DNA of 64,000 nt from NCBI RefSeq assembly GCF_033439725.1, contig NW_026944389.1, forward strand, positions 1,426,001 through 1,490,000. Reading direction: 5' to 3'. Source of the DNA: Neurospora tetraspora (taxonomy: Eukaryota > Ascomycota > Sordariomycetes > Sordariales > Sordariaceae). Under the pieces are notes generated by a model that did no database searches, was not told where the DNA came from, and saw nothing but the letters and a program-made list of their open reading frames with translations. The first letter of the stretch is position 1, and each line of letters starts with the position of its first letter. Of this stretch, positions 13,296 to 25,147 are shown one piece after another. Made by a program: the position numbers and the translations under genes.

Positions 13296-14334
13296 GAAAA
13301 GAAAGAGAAAGGAAAGAAAGAAACTCACATTCAAAGGCAAATTCAAACTCAAAACATCACTCCCCCCCAAAAGTTCCTCCATCGTCTCAACCCACTCAAC
13401 CTCCACCCCTTGGTCTCTCAACTCCCTCTCCCCCTCCTCATCCCTCCTCCGATTCAAGTACCTCACCCTCATCCCAAACGCCCCCGCCACTTTTCGCGCC
13501 AAACACTTGCCAATCCCGCCCATGCCCAAAATCCCCAATGTCTTCCCCCTAGGATCCCTCCCCAGTCCCGGCATCCTCACCCCCCTTTTTTGTGTCTGCA
13601 CCTCTTCCTCGGTCCCCCCGCGCCACTCCCCCCTCCTTAGCGCCGTCATCCCCGCATTGAAATTCCTCATAGCCCCCAACAACAAAAAAAGCGCACAATC
13701 GGCTGTCGCCTCGTCCACCGCGCCGGGGGTGTTTGACACCTTGATCCCGCGCGCGGTAGCAGCGGGGATCGAAATGGCGTCGTAGCCGGCGCCGACGTGG
13801 ATGATGAACCTAAGAGAGGGGGGCAGGGCGGAGAGTAACTGGGAATCGAGGGGGCCGGTGAGGGAAGTGGAGTCGAAGGTGCGGTAGGCTAGGAGGCAGG
13901 AGGAGAAGGCGCCCGAGGCACATTCTTGGAGGAAGGACGAGCGGGAGGTGGATTTGGGGTGGATGATGTCGGCTATTTGGGTGATGCGCGACCAGGCGGC
14001 GTGGGCGCTGGAAGGGGAAGTGTTAGTATGGATGGAGTTGGACGGGTGGAGGGAGGTAAGGGAGGTAAGGTAGGAGGGTGGGAATGGGAATGGGCAATGG
14101 GGACCGATGATGAGGTGAGGTGAGATGATGAAGTGTTGTAGCTGGCTGGAGCCTGTAATGAGACAGTGACGAGATAATGCTTCTTGCTGTTGCTGGTGTT
14201 GAGCGCAATATCTCGTTCTCTTGTCACCGTATCGTCTTGAATGGTTCAAAGCAAAAGTGTGAAAACTTGATAACTCACTGCTCAATAGTACCCAGCAACA
14301 AGATCTTAGGCTTCTGATGCTCTGCGGAACCCAT
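12848..14334 (-). CDS. D-isomer-specific 2-hydroxyacid dehydrogenase
   Basis: Three exons (14334-14279, 14007-13329, 13189-12848) give 358 residues. Intron 1 (271 nt) has an ACTAAC branch point and CCTTCCAG acceptor; intron 2 (139 nt) has CTAAC and contains a long homopolymer. The protein has the family's VGAGYD segment, a Rossmann GxGxxG (GMGGIG) for NAD(P), and the catalytic Arg (NTARG), Glu (YENEP) and His (VPHMG). Such enzymes reduce glyoxylate, hydroxypyruvate or other 2-keto acids; the substrate cannot be told from sequence. No signal peptide is seen, so it is probably cytosolic. The start fits the family-like N-terminus KILLLGTIEHA. Confidence 0.88.
13260..13293. repeat. Poly(A) tract of about 34 bases
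   Basis: An uninterrupted A run on the plus strand (poly-T in the transcript) lies inside intron 2 of the dehydrogenase, between the donor and the branch point. Its length is likely variable or sequencing-sensitive. Confidence 0.9.
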
Positions 14335-15938
14335 TTTGAACGTCTTTTCACAATTCTCTTGACTCTCGATCGTATTGTGTTTTGTCTTGTTCAATCGTCA
14401 AAGTATCCGCTTAGCTGCCGTCTGAAATGGGATTTTCAACACCGAGTATCCACGGAGTTTGGTATCCGGAAGTATGATGCTCTGCAGACTATGTCGTAAC
14501 CGGAAAACTGGCTAGAAGGAACTCGTCTGTGGCTTGAGGTCTTAAGACCGTTTGTCGTCGTTCAAAAACCCGAAACCGGAGGCGTAAGAGGGCGTCAGGG
14601 TGTGTAGGACCAAAGCCGGTGACGTATATACCGTTGTGACGTTCCGTTCGCTCGAGTTGGTGTTACGGAAGACGAAAAGAAAGCTTCCGAGTGTGTGGGT
14701 GTGGGTGTGGGTGACACTCGTGGAGACTCAAGGTCTTGGAAGTAATTTTGTTGCATTTAACACCTTCTCTCCCTTTCACAAAACAAGATAACCTTCAAAA
14801 GTTGCTGGAGCGTTAATAACAAGTCAACTAGTTCGACTTTATATATCGATCAACAACCCAAACCCGGACCAGCTTACCAAATCGAGTCAAAACAAAAGAA
14901 GCAACGATGATCGCGGGGTTATCTTCGACCGGTGAAAGTGGTAAACTACATGACATGCTACCAAGAGAGCCAATAGCGGGGTAATGGCTGGGCTGATAAC
15001 AACCTGGAAGAAGTTAGACAAGTCCAGTGAAAAGAAGTTTTATGCAGAACACTTTTTTGGTAGGAAGGCACGCTGCTAGGTCCCGTTGCAGGCACCTAGG
15101 TAGTCATGTAGTATATAAAAGGCGGCGATGCAATTATCGTGGCATGGAACGGAACGGACGCCGAATGGTTGAATAAAACCACAACATGCAAGATCACTAT
15201 TTGTTGTGAGTGGAAGCGTCCGTTCGCGGGCGGGAAACCAAAGACGAAGCGTGAGGGGTACTCGGATGATTGGAGAGCCAAACTTACCCGCGTGGCTGCT
15301 GCGGCCGTTCGTCGTAACACGCAGCAACCCCTTGCTTCCCCGAGAGGAACAGTGTAGCAATAGAATACATAGCGATACAAAAAAACAAACACAAGTCACG
15401 TAACAGAAAGTGTGAGTGTGAGCCATAACCACATATTATTAACTTCGGTGGCTTCTTTGGTACCACAAAAGACATGCCCAAAAAAACATTGTCTTTCTAT
15501 CCCGTATCTAATTGTTCCCAGGCCTCGGTTGACGGGCCTTTGATATAACCTTCTTCTCTTTATCGTCTCCTTGCACTTCGTCAGGTGCAGCACCAGCTAC
15601 TAACGTTTCGAAAACACACCCGTCTCAAATGCCTTGAGGGTGTGTGTTGTGGGATATCATGTGCCAAAGCCAACGCCGTACTTTTGTTGAAAATTTGTAC
15701 CCGAACCATCCCTAATATTCCTTTTTTGAAAACCCCTAGTGAAAGACCCCCATATTGAACCCGGTTTTGTCATGCAAATCATGCCTGTTGAAAACGATGC
15801 TTTGTGGAAATCCCAAACATGCCGCTGAGAATGTTTTGTCCATAACCCAAAGTGTTGAAGGAGATCCTCAGTAAATTACCTCCCCCTTCCTAGCCAAATA
15901 CGGCGGGAGAGGGCGGATATATGGTATTGAAAAGGAAA
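14335..15938. other. Intergenic region
   Basis: This spans the dehydrogenase promoter side and the 3' flank of the SAH hydrolase. A TATA-like word (tatataaa) lies at about 15112 on the plus strand, but only a 72-codon frame of unlikely composition follows it. No convincing gene is seen. Confidence 0.45.
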
Positions 15939-17346
15939 TTAGTAGCGGTAGCTGTGACTTGGTTAGCATGTTGTTCATCAGACACGAGAGAGAACAGGGA
16001 ATAACATACTGGTCGCTCTTGTAAGGACCCTCGGAGGCGAGGCCGAGGTACTCAGCCTGGACGTCAGTGAGCTGGGTAAGCTCGACGTTGCAGTGGTCGA
16101 GGTGGAGACGGGCGACCTCCTCGTCGAGGATCTTGGGAAGGACGTAGACCTGCTTCTCGAGCTTGCCGGTCTTGCCGAACTCGACGTACTTGTTGGAGAA
16201 CTCCTCGTCGTTGGCCTTGAACAGCATGATCTGGGCGAGGACCTGGTTGGTGAAAGAGCAGGACATGACGAAAGAAGAGTGGCCAGTGGCGCAGCCAAGG
16301 TTGACAAGACGACCCTCAGCAAGGAGGATGATGTGGCGGCCGTTCTTCATGAGGAAGCGGTCAACCTGGGGCTTGATGTTCGAGACGGAAGCAGCGTTGG
16401 CCTTGAGCCACGCGACGTCGATCTCGACATCGAAGTGACCAATGTTGCAGACAATGGCATCGTTGGGCATGGCCTCGAAGTGCTTGCCGACGAGAATGTC
16501 ACGGCAGCCGGTGGTGGTGACGAAGATCTGACCAAGAGGAGCAGCCTTCTCCATGGTGGTGACCTGGTAACCGGCCATGGCAGCCTGGAGGGCGTTGATG
16601 GGGTCGACCTCAGTGACGATGACGCGGGCACCCATGCCGGAAAGGGCCATAGCGCAGCCCTTGCCGACATCACCGAAACCAGCGACGACAGCGATCTTGC
16701 CAGCAATCATAACATCGGTGGCGCGCTTGATACCGTCGACGAGGGACTCACGGCAGCCGTAGAGGTTGTCGAACTTGGACTTGGTGACGGAGTCGTTGAC
16801 GTTGATGGCGGGGACAAGGAGCTTGCCCTCCTTGAGCATGCGGTAAAGGTGGTGGACACCGGTGGTGGTCTCCTCCGAGACACCGAAGCAGTCCTCGAGC
16901 ATCGCGGGGTACTTGGTGTGGACGAGGTGGGTAAGGTCACCACCGTCGTCGAGGATGAGGTTGAGCTTCTTGTTGTCCTTGAAGGCAACGAGCTGCTGCT
17001 CCAAGCACCACTGGTACTCCTCCTCGGTCTCACCCTTCCAGGCGAAGACGGGGACACCGGCAGCGGCGATGGCAGCGGCGGCGTGGTCCTGGGTGGAGAA
17101 GATGTTGCAGGAAGTCCAGGTGACCTCAGCACCGAGAGCAGTGAGGGTCTCGATGAGGACGGCGGTCTGGATGGTCATGTGAAGGCAGCCAGCAATGCGG
17201 GCGCCCTTGAGGGGCTGGTCAGCGGCATACTTGACGCGAGTAGCCATGAGACCAGGCATCTCGTTCTCAGCGAGCTCGATCTCCTTGCGGCCGAAGGCGG
17301 CAAGGGAAAGGTCGGCGACCTTGAACTTGTGGGCGGGAGCAGACAT
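15939..17346 (-). CDS. Adenosylhomocysteinase (SAH hydrolase)
   Basis: Hydrolyses S-adenosylhomocysteine to adenosine and homocysteine, relieving product inhibition of methyltransferases; cytosolic and NAD-dependent. Exons 17346-16010 and 15951-15939 give 449 residues, the usual family length. The final exon is only 13 nt, but it restores the conserved C-terminal KSDHYRY; the 58-nt intron has a GCTAAC branch point. The NAD-binding GFGDVGKG is at residues 223-230, and the substrate-site DGGD lies near 134-137. A 76-nt 5'-leader intron (17443-17368, GTGAGT...CTAAC...CAACAG) precedes the ATG. Codon use is strongly biased, as in highly expressed genes, and creates a long open frame on the opposite strand. 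Confidence 0.97.
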
Positions 17347-17443
17347 GTTGGGTGGATATGGGGGTATCTGTTGATGAGGGTACAGGTTAGAATTGGTGAT
17401 GTTTTGAAGGAAGGACAGACAGATGGGGGGCAGGAGCACTCAC

Positions 17444-18669
17444 GATGAGGGGGATGGATGGACAAAAAGTGAGAATGCTCTTCCTGGCAAGGGGAGAGCA
17501 ATGGATTTATTTAAAGGAAGGGAGGGGGTGAAAAGTGGATATCAAATGGCACAGCTCAGCACAGGCAGAAGAGAGGACACGGGGGAGCAAGGGAAAGGGG
17601 AAAGTCCAATGGCACAACTCACAAGCAAAATGTGCAGAGCCTGAACTGCCTGACTGACAGAAAGCCAAAACTGCCTGTGCAGACTGTGCAGAAAGTGGGG
17701 AGGGGTCGACGGGGTTCAGAAAAAAATGAGAACCCCGCGGATCTGTCGAACCAGCAGCTCTGTCGGTGTGCATCAGACAAGGAGCTAGGCCTAATTGAGC
17801 TTGTTTCCCCACCACAATGCGAGTGCTTGCCCCTCCTTTGCCTGCCAGCCGTTCTCGTCGACGCGGCAATGAGCTTCTGCCACCAATTCGACACCACGTT
17901 GTTCTCTTTCAGCTGCCTGTTATGGCTTGCTAGCGCTGATGCCGCCGGCCCGGGCGGATGGGCAAGGACATTCATTCACTTTTGTTTCGGCCGACACGTT
18001 GCGAAGACATCGGGTGAGTTTGAGGTTGAGTTCAACAATTGTTATCGGTGATCATCGTATCCGGCCCCGAATGCGGTGCCCAAAGCCAACCTCCCGTCAA
18101 CAGGGTCTGCTGCAGCAAAGCGCGGACATGGCGTCCAGCAGATGTCCAACCAAAGCCATCCCCGATACCGATGAGACAACCATTTCATAACAATTCAGTT
18201 TCGGACTTTCTTTCTCGGAGGTCTTCTCTTCAAGTCATCCCATCCCGGCCGCATCTTTTTCATGATTATAGGCAATTCATTACATATACGGAAAGCTGAA
18301 AAAAGGCTGGCCCCTTTAACATAGTAGAAGATAACGGCTTATCGCTTGATTGACGGAATCTCATGTCTGATAATTCATCCAACGCGTCCCTCCTCGCTTT
18401 TTTGGACGCATCCCTTTTTGTTTTCTCTAGTGCCTCAATGCCTCCCCCCACGTCAGATCAGCAAGGCCACCACAAGATACTGGATGTGATTGCAGCTCTC
18501 CCTCCCGTCCCGCTTTACGTAGGCTGCATGGCCAACCTTGCCCTAGACCTTGCAAGGTAAATAACACGCCGACAACCCGGAACGCCAAAACCAAATGCGG
18601 CTGAGATATCGTGGCCACCGTCCTCTATCGTCCCATCAAAAAACACCACCACAACCCCTGGATCCCCAT
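17444..18669. other. Intergenic: SAH hydrolase promoter and eIF3h 3' flank
   Basis: Both neighbours are on the minus strand. Only short frames are present and no gene is recognised. The stretch next to 17444 is the likely promoter of the SAH hydrolase. Confidence 0.5.
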
Positions 18670-19960
18670 TTACTCGGGGAGAAGGTTGCCCCGGACGGCG
18701 AACATCTTGGCCGTGATGTTGGCCGTGAAGGCATCCACTTGCCTGGCGTACTGGTCGACCTGGCGGGCGTTGAGCATACCCTCGAGTCTGCTGGGCTCCT
18801 GGGGAAGCTTGAACAGCCTCTGCCACTCGTCCTCGGGAAGGGGCTGCTGCTTAGCCGCCAACCGCGCCGCGTTCTCAGCCTTGCGCTTAGCCTGCCATTG
18901 GGTGATCTTGAACTGCTCACGGGTGAGCTGTCTCTGGTAGTACTGGTGGTTGTTCAGGTCGGTGTAGTGCGACTCGATGCTGTCGAGGAGCAGGTCGCAC
19001 GTCTTCTCGAGGAAGGGGTCGATGGAGAGGTCGAGAGACTCGAAGCCGGGGTGGGCGGGGATCTGGACGGGATCGCGGCGGATGTCGTCGAGAGATGCGG
19101 GCATGGGGATCTCGGCGCTCTTGGGGGGAGCGGGTATTTGGTGGAGAAAGGAGGTAAGGAGGTGGGAGTTGTGGACGTTGACGGGGAGCTCGACGAAGAT
19201 GTCCTTGTAGGTGAGCTTGGAGTTCCGAAGGCTGTATCATGTAAGGTCAGTCATGTGTGCTTTGTGACATGCGATATGCGACCTGCGCCCCAAAAGATTG
19301 GCGACGGCAGGATCTCGGCGGTGTGCTGACCTCTCGGTGGTGAACTTGGCCTCCTTGTAGGCAGTCATGAACTCGGGGGAGAGCTTGAAGGCGCGAAGGC
19401 TGAGGGCGCCCTGGGAGCTCCTGCTAACATCGTGGACGAGGGCGACGGTCTTCTCGTTCTCCTTCTGGTAGTGGTACTGGTTCTCGATGAAGCTCATGTT
19501 GATGAAGTTGCCCATGGTGGCGCTGGTGTACCAGCCGACGTTGTTGGCGTCGACGTTGACCTCCTTGAGGTGCCTGATCATCTCGTTCTGGTAGACGATG
19601 TTGGCCTTGGCGCGGGGAGCGGCGGCGGCGAGGGACGAGGCATCGCTGTGGCTGTCGCTGCTGGAGGTGTCGACGGTGGGGAACTGGAAGGTGTTGGTGA
19701 CCTCAATGACACCGTTGTTGTCCATGCCAACGACGGAGCCGGTGGCGACGGTAGGGAAGCTGGTCGAGCAGTGCTTCACGATCTTCATGACCACCTATGG
19801 TGCCGACGCTGGTTAACAAAGGGGGCCTTATGGCGGGCGGCAGGCATGGCGGGGCTCCGGCGACAGGAGAAGACGACGACGTAGAAGAGAGCTATCTCCA
19901 ACTTACAAGGGCCTCGACCTGGACCGACTTGATCGGCGCATCCTTCTGAACTTCGGCCAT
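18670..19960 (-). CDS. Eukaryotic translation initiation factor 3 subunit H
   Basis: Three exons (19960-19907, 19794-19331, 19231-18670) give 359 residues, the usual eIF3h size. Introns are 112 and 99 nt; joins keep frame. The N-terminal MPN domain begins [15 protein letters not shown]. The position where active MPN+/JAMM proteases carry HSHP reads Y-T-S-A here ([10 protein letters not shown]), so it is the non-catalytic MPN type expected for eIF3h. The C-terminal half is helical and charged ([19 protein letters not shown]) and ends RGNLLPE. The protein acts in the cytoplasmic eIF3 complex that loads mRNA and initiator tRNA onto the 40S subunit; eIF3h is absent from budding yeast but kept in filamentous fungi. 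Confidence 0.95.
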
Positions 19961-21021
19961 GATTGCGGATTGACGGGACTCGATTCTCACGTGAAGACGC
20001 GACGGTGTGGTTGGGTATGCCGTTGCGGTGGTAAGGCTGCTGCTGGGGGAGTTCGTCAGTCGTGGAGGACTTGAACTTTTCGCAACTGAATTCTCTCGCT
20101 TCGTTTGTGGGCACCGCTGGGCGCTGGCCACCAACCGGCTGCACTGGGGTGTCCTGCCGGAAACAGACTGCCAGCAAAGATTGTTGCCGGCGGCTGGCAG
20201 GTGGCGGGCGGTCGAGACTCAAAGAAAACATGTCGTGGCCTGTGCTTTACGATTGTTTGGCTGTGACTTTTGTTTTAGGCAAGGGACGTACCGCGGAAGT
20301 ACCTCTCACCTTCAGCTGCGAGGAACAGTGCTCACTCGGTGTCTGTCGCACTGCCGACTGTGTGGTCTCAGAGCTCAACCCCACTGACCAAATTTGGTCC
20401 CACTTGGACATCTCGTCGACTTCTGCAATGATGGAGTCTGGGGAGAGCATCCACTCTTGACGAATTTCCTCACGATGCGGAGAGCACTCGAGCTTCAATG
20501 AGAAACCCCTCCTTCAAAGCCCCGCGCGAGGTCACAACTTCCACAACGGGACTCGGACTTTGGTGGTGGTCGCCAACTCGCCATAGTGGTGATCCGTGAT
20601 TCGACATGGAGCAAGCAACATCCCACGCTTCCCCCACGCCGAGCCTAGTTTCGCTCCTCGCCTTCAAGTTCACGTCATCTTTAATATACGACACCGACGT
20701 CTTCACTGGACTCCTCATCAGACCCCCCCTTTTCTCTCAACTTTCACCCTTGCAAATATTCTCATCACGACTTAAAAGTTCACTTCAGCTCTCAACTTGA
20801 AAGACAAAGCAAGAGTCTATTCTACTAGGTATCGATGCCTCTAAGGATGTCTCTATTGTCATCACAATCATCATAATTCCCTTCGATGTATGGTTACCAC
20901 ATCGCCTTGTTACCGTCATTTCCCACCTAAACGCCAACCTCGACGCCCAACCCGTTCCCAAGTCCCAACCGTCATGTCCAGCGTCCAGCACCGGAGACAA
21001 GTGTACCTTGCCTCTATTACC
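19961..21021. other. Intergenic: eIF3h promoter side
   Basis: Several frames of 60-150 codons exist on both strands but none has recognisable content or consistent splice structure. I see no gene. Confidence 0.45.
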
Positions 21022-21762
21022 TCACTTCCACTCGGTGAGATCCCAGCTCTCAACGTTGTCTCGGATGGTCAATCGATGGCGATCAATCTGCCAGAAGGAA
21101 TACAGCGACCTGGTTGCTCCGGCCGCTTTTCGATGCGCAGGGCCAGTGCCCCCCTTCTTTGCATCTTCTGGGGATCTCCAGATGCAAGTTGCAAGGTTGC
21201 GACGCTCCTCATTTGGCGTGCCGAACCAATACCTGAACCGTCACTGTTAGCTTGCTGCTTGCTGCGGAGGAATATGGCTGTTTGTCACTCACTTCAAGAA
21301 CCCTCCACTCGCAGTGGCTTCAGCATGGGCAGCCTTGTCCAGCTCACCCAGGTCCGCATAGTTCTCGACTGTCGACTCCAACACTTGCGACCGGAAAGCG
21401 ACAACAAAGAAGGAAGTCTCCTTCCACGTGTGGTTACGTTTTTGTGCGAGTGCGCGAACGTGTTCGATGATCTGGTCCCAGTTGAAGGTGTCGCGGTATG
21501 GCGCAGTTGCGTAGTCCTCGCGAAGGCACGTCAACTGAGTTAGGGCAAGTGCCAAGATCTGGTTCTCGATGTCAAGGGTTGTGAGGTCGAGAAGGTGTTG
21601 TTGTTCGGTGTAGGGTGATACTACAATGTATCGCTCCTTATCCGGTAGCTCCTCGGGTGTGGTTTGAATCTCAATCTCAGAGATGATGCTGGAAGTCTTC
21701 TCAGTATGGGCCAGCACATGATCGGCCACAGCTACGCTGACGGGGCCTTGGGATATGGCCAT
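21022..21762 (-). CDS. UPF0643-type conserved fungal protein
   Basis: Two exons (21762-21293 and 21232-21022) give 226 residues. The 60-nt intron has GTGAGT and TTCAG boundaries with a GCTAAC branch point, and the split codon rejoins to Lys before YWFGTPNEERRNLATC. That motif followed by WRSPEDAKKGGTG and a C-terminal SWDLTEWK resembles the uncharacterised UPF0643 family known from fission yeast. No signal peptide, membrane segment or catalytic motif is evident. The ATG chosen opens MAISQGP; upstream in-frame sequence lacks family-like content. Function is unknown. Confidence 0.8.
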
Positions 21763-22672
21763 GGTGTCGAGAAGCAGATGGTCAGGCTGATGCAGCAGAA
21801 GGGGAACGAGATAATGCGACAGCGTTCGCACGAGGACAGGGACTTTGGGTGAAGTGATCTGGGGACAGCAAGAGAATGGACTAATAGGGATGAACAGGGA
21901 CGAACCGGTACGAACTCTGGTGACATACCGCTCTCGAATCGCGAGTTCATATGGATGTGATACTCGAGGGATGCGGCCGACCGCGCGCATGCACAATTGC
22001 TGATCGCGCAATCGGTCACAAGGGTGGTGCCATATCAAAAACCCCAAGCTGACTCGGGCGGATCCTTGGTCATCATAACCAAGAAAACTCAGAGTGAAAC
22101 AAATTGCACATCACTTTCGGGCACTCCTGTTTGAAGGTCTGGAAGGGACGATGGGATTGTGCGGAAAGGATGGGTGCCTTTTCCATTCAGTTTGGCGCTT
22201 CACCGCTGACTTAGTCCGGGGTGGCCGGTTCCCGCAATGATGGGATTGCAATTGCGAATCTGACAGCAGCGCTTTCGTCAACAATGGTCAGGTACACAAA
22301 ACCATGAACGTGGCAGTCCCGCTGCGATTTTGGCTTGTTCTTTATCTTGTCCTTCACTGAAAAAAAGCCTTTGTGGTGCCGACTCGAGTCCAAACCCAAG
22401 TCAAACTTTAGCCGGGCGGCCAGTCAATGTGACAAGACTCAGTCGATAAGGGCGATTCTCGAGTCATGAAACCTCCGGCAGCGGCTTGATACCTCATTTT
22501 TGACCATCAGATATGAACGAAGTCTTGCTCGTCTCTGCAGCGCTGCGCGGCCAACGGCGATTTCGGAATTCGGACCGGCTACGGACATCAGATAAGACGG
22601 AATTGAGCCGGGATAATCGATAATGGAGAGGTCGAGCATACCAAGATACCAGCCTGTCATCCGAAGCATCTA
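21763..22672. other. Intergenic region
   Basis: This lies between two minus-strand genes. No coding potential is recognised; it contains the promoter of the UPF0643 gene and the 3' flank of the carrier gene. Confidence 0.5.
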
Positions 22673-23940
22673 TCATTCCTTTTTCAACCACACCTTGGCC
22701 ACCTCATACGACCCGAGATAGAGACCGCTGCCGAACGCCGCCCACGTCGTGCGCAACGCGCCGCCCCGAAACAGCCCTCGGATCCCTCGCTCCCGAAAAA
22801 TCTCCTTTGCGACCTGGAATCCGCTTGCGCCGCTTTTGCTTTTGCTTTTGCTTTTGTGCTGTTGTCGACCTTGACCATTCTCGAGGAGCACCTTCTTCTC
22901 ACCAGAGGAAGAGGACTCTGGCTGCTTCTGCTTCTGCTTCTTCTTCTCCCCGCCGGCCGCAAGCATCATCCGCGTCTTGACCACATCCATAGGCGTCGTC
23001 ACAAACGCAGCCAGGGAGCCCGACACGGCGGCGCTCAGTCCGGTGACTAATCCCGTTTCGACCAGACTTCGACTTCGTTCGACTTCGGACCGATTGTCGT
23101 TCTCTAGAGGTACCCTGCCCTTCTTCCGATCCCGATCCCGATCCCTAACCTCCCAAATTCTCGTTCGAACCCCCTCAAATAACGGAAACTGCAGAGCCGT
23201 AAACGGCAAATTCCTCGCCGCCAGCGCTGTGTACCCCGAAAACAATCGCCTCCATACGCCGCCTGAGGTGTGGCGGAGCATGTTGAGGGCTTCGAGGGAG
23301 GTTGATTTGCTCTGAGAGCTACCGGGGCCGCTGGAGGATCGTCGAAGCATTTGCGCGTTTTGCTTGATTACTTCGGCAGGAGTGAGGACGAGGCAGGAGG
23401 CTAGTTCGGCGCCGGCTGAGGCGAGGGAGTGGGTGAAGGGTATTGGGATGGATGTGGGGAGGGTGGTGGAGAGAAAGGATTTGGAAGATTCGTAGGTGTA
23501 GAAGAAGACGCCGGCTGTTTTGTGGATTGGTAAGTGAGTGAGTGAGTGATGACTAGATGGTGGGTTCATGTGGGGTAGGTCATGATGAGGAGGAGGAGGT
23601 GAAAGAAAGGTAAGGTAAGGGAAACTCACCAGCAGGCAAAGTAGCAAAGATCACACTGCCTATCCCCTGGTATAACCCCTTGAACAGCGCTCGCTTGGGA
23701 GGCTGCACGCCTAGTGCCCCCTTTATCGCCGAGTTCGCTTTCTGAGAAGCGTAGACATCTTGGTAATCGCGGCTTTGCATGCGGGTCTTGATGGTGTCGA
23801 GGGGGTAGACGAGGAGATCGACGGTGAAGGCTGCTATTGAGCCGGCCTGGTTGTGTAAGTGAGTGAGTGATGTGAGGCTGTCGATTTTAAAGGATATGAA
23901 GACTCACGATTAACACCTGATGCGCGGCACTGTCGCCCAT
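22673..23940 (-). CDS. Mitochondrial carrier family protein (SAM-carrier-like)
   Basis: Three exons (23940-23908, 23846-23630, 23514-22673) give 363 residues; introns are 61 and 115 nt. All three carrier signatures are present in order: P-L-D-T-I-K, P-A-E-V-I-K and P-M-D-V-V-K, with the matching GLYQGIG, RLFSGYTALAARNLP and GLFRGGALRTTW segments. Six membrane helices in the mitochondrial inner membrane are expected. The first repeat (AAFTVDLLVYPLDTIKTRMQS) is most like S-adenosylmethionine carriers (Pet8/SLC25A26 type), but substrate assignment by eye is weak. A Lys/Gln/Ser-rich insert (KKKQKQKQPESSSSGEKK) sits between the third signature and the last helices. Confidence 0.88.
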
Positions 23941-25147
23941 CTCTACTCAATAATTCAATTTTTTAAGGAAAATGTGAGGCGAGGTGAGGTAGCAAGTAGC
24001 AAGTAGCTAGAACAGAACCTCCAGAGTCTAATCAGAAAGTATCAACGCGGCTTTGTACTACGCAGCAAATGCAGACACGTGTGAGATTTGAGATGAGATG
24101 AGAAATAGCAGGCAATTAATCTAGGCCCGTTCCGAACTCTGTCTTCTGGATGGGATCGAAATCTGTCATATGCAAAAAGGGACGGACCATGGGATGGGAT
24201 CGTCAATCGGTTCGATGACATCATAAGCATTGGATATGGGCTGCTGAGTCAGCCGAAAAGGGATGTGTGTAAGTGTTAGAGACACAATGTCAAAAAAACG
24301 CTGTTGCTATTTAACAGATGGAGAATACTTCAAATGAAACATCTTGAAACATTCTTGAACTTTGCTAAGTGTAGACGGAAAGATCACCAACCACTATTAC
24401 TGCATCATAAACGGTCACGACATTGATGTTTGAAAGGAAGCGCTAACAGCACAACCACATTCGGTCTTTTGTGGTCTCCCTTGAGGAAAAAGGAACCTAA
24501 ACCCCAAAGCCTAGTCTGGTCTCATCAAAGTCCTTCTAACAAGAACTGCGCGTCGAGGAGAATATGCCAAAAGAATCCAGTGCAGACAATGAATGGCCAT
24601 GTCTTGAGTATGTCTGTGCTACCGAGTCTGTACCCAGAGCTTGAACTAGCTAGCCCGTGTAAACCAGAATGGCAAGGAGTATCCAACTGCAAGGAGTATC
24701 CAACTGCAAGAAGTAAGTCGTAAGCCGGCTTGCGTGATGCGCTATTTGCCCTCTCAATTCTGTACGGAAAGTGGATTGTGCTAGGTAAGCATGGATGAGC
24801 ATGGGCAAGTGAAATGTGTACACAATAGTTGAGGCATTGGCAGTTGTTGAGCATGATGGTGACGGTTCCCGATAGCAGAGACCAACAAAAAGATTTCGGC
24901 AAAACAAGCCAAAGAGTTAGGAAAGCGAGGAAAAAAAAAAAAAAAAAAAGGGCGTGAAAATCAACGTACGACAATGGTTGATCGAAAAGTAAGTAGATGT
25001 GATATCATTCCATTTTTAACTCCACTACTCCATCTGGACACCGTAACCAAAAAACATGATATCTTCGGACTGAAATCTGCTCATACACTCATCATCATTC
25101 TATTCTATAATTTTTTTCGACAATTTTTTTGCTTTGCTGACAAACGC
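23941..25147. other. Intergenic region
   Basis: No gene is recognised. It contains a poly(A) run of about 19 at 24931-24949 and a short tandem duplication (aaggagtatccaactgc) near 24675-24710. Confidence 0.5.

Noticed and set aside
15112-15357. Small plus-strand gene behind a TATA-like word
   Set aside because: The 72-codon frame has unlikely composition and no homology that I recognise; TATA-like words are common by chance.
16093-17448. 451-codon plus-strand frame opposite SAH hydrolase
   Set aside because: It mirrors the biased codons of the real gene (Leu/Glu/Asp/Val/Gly-rich, no domain), so it is a shadow frame.
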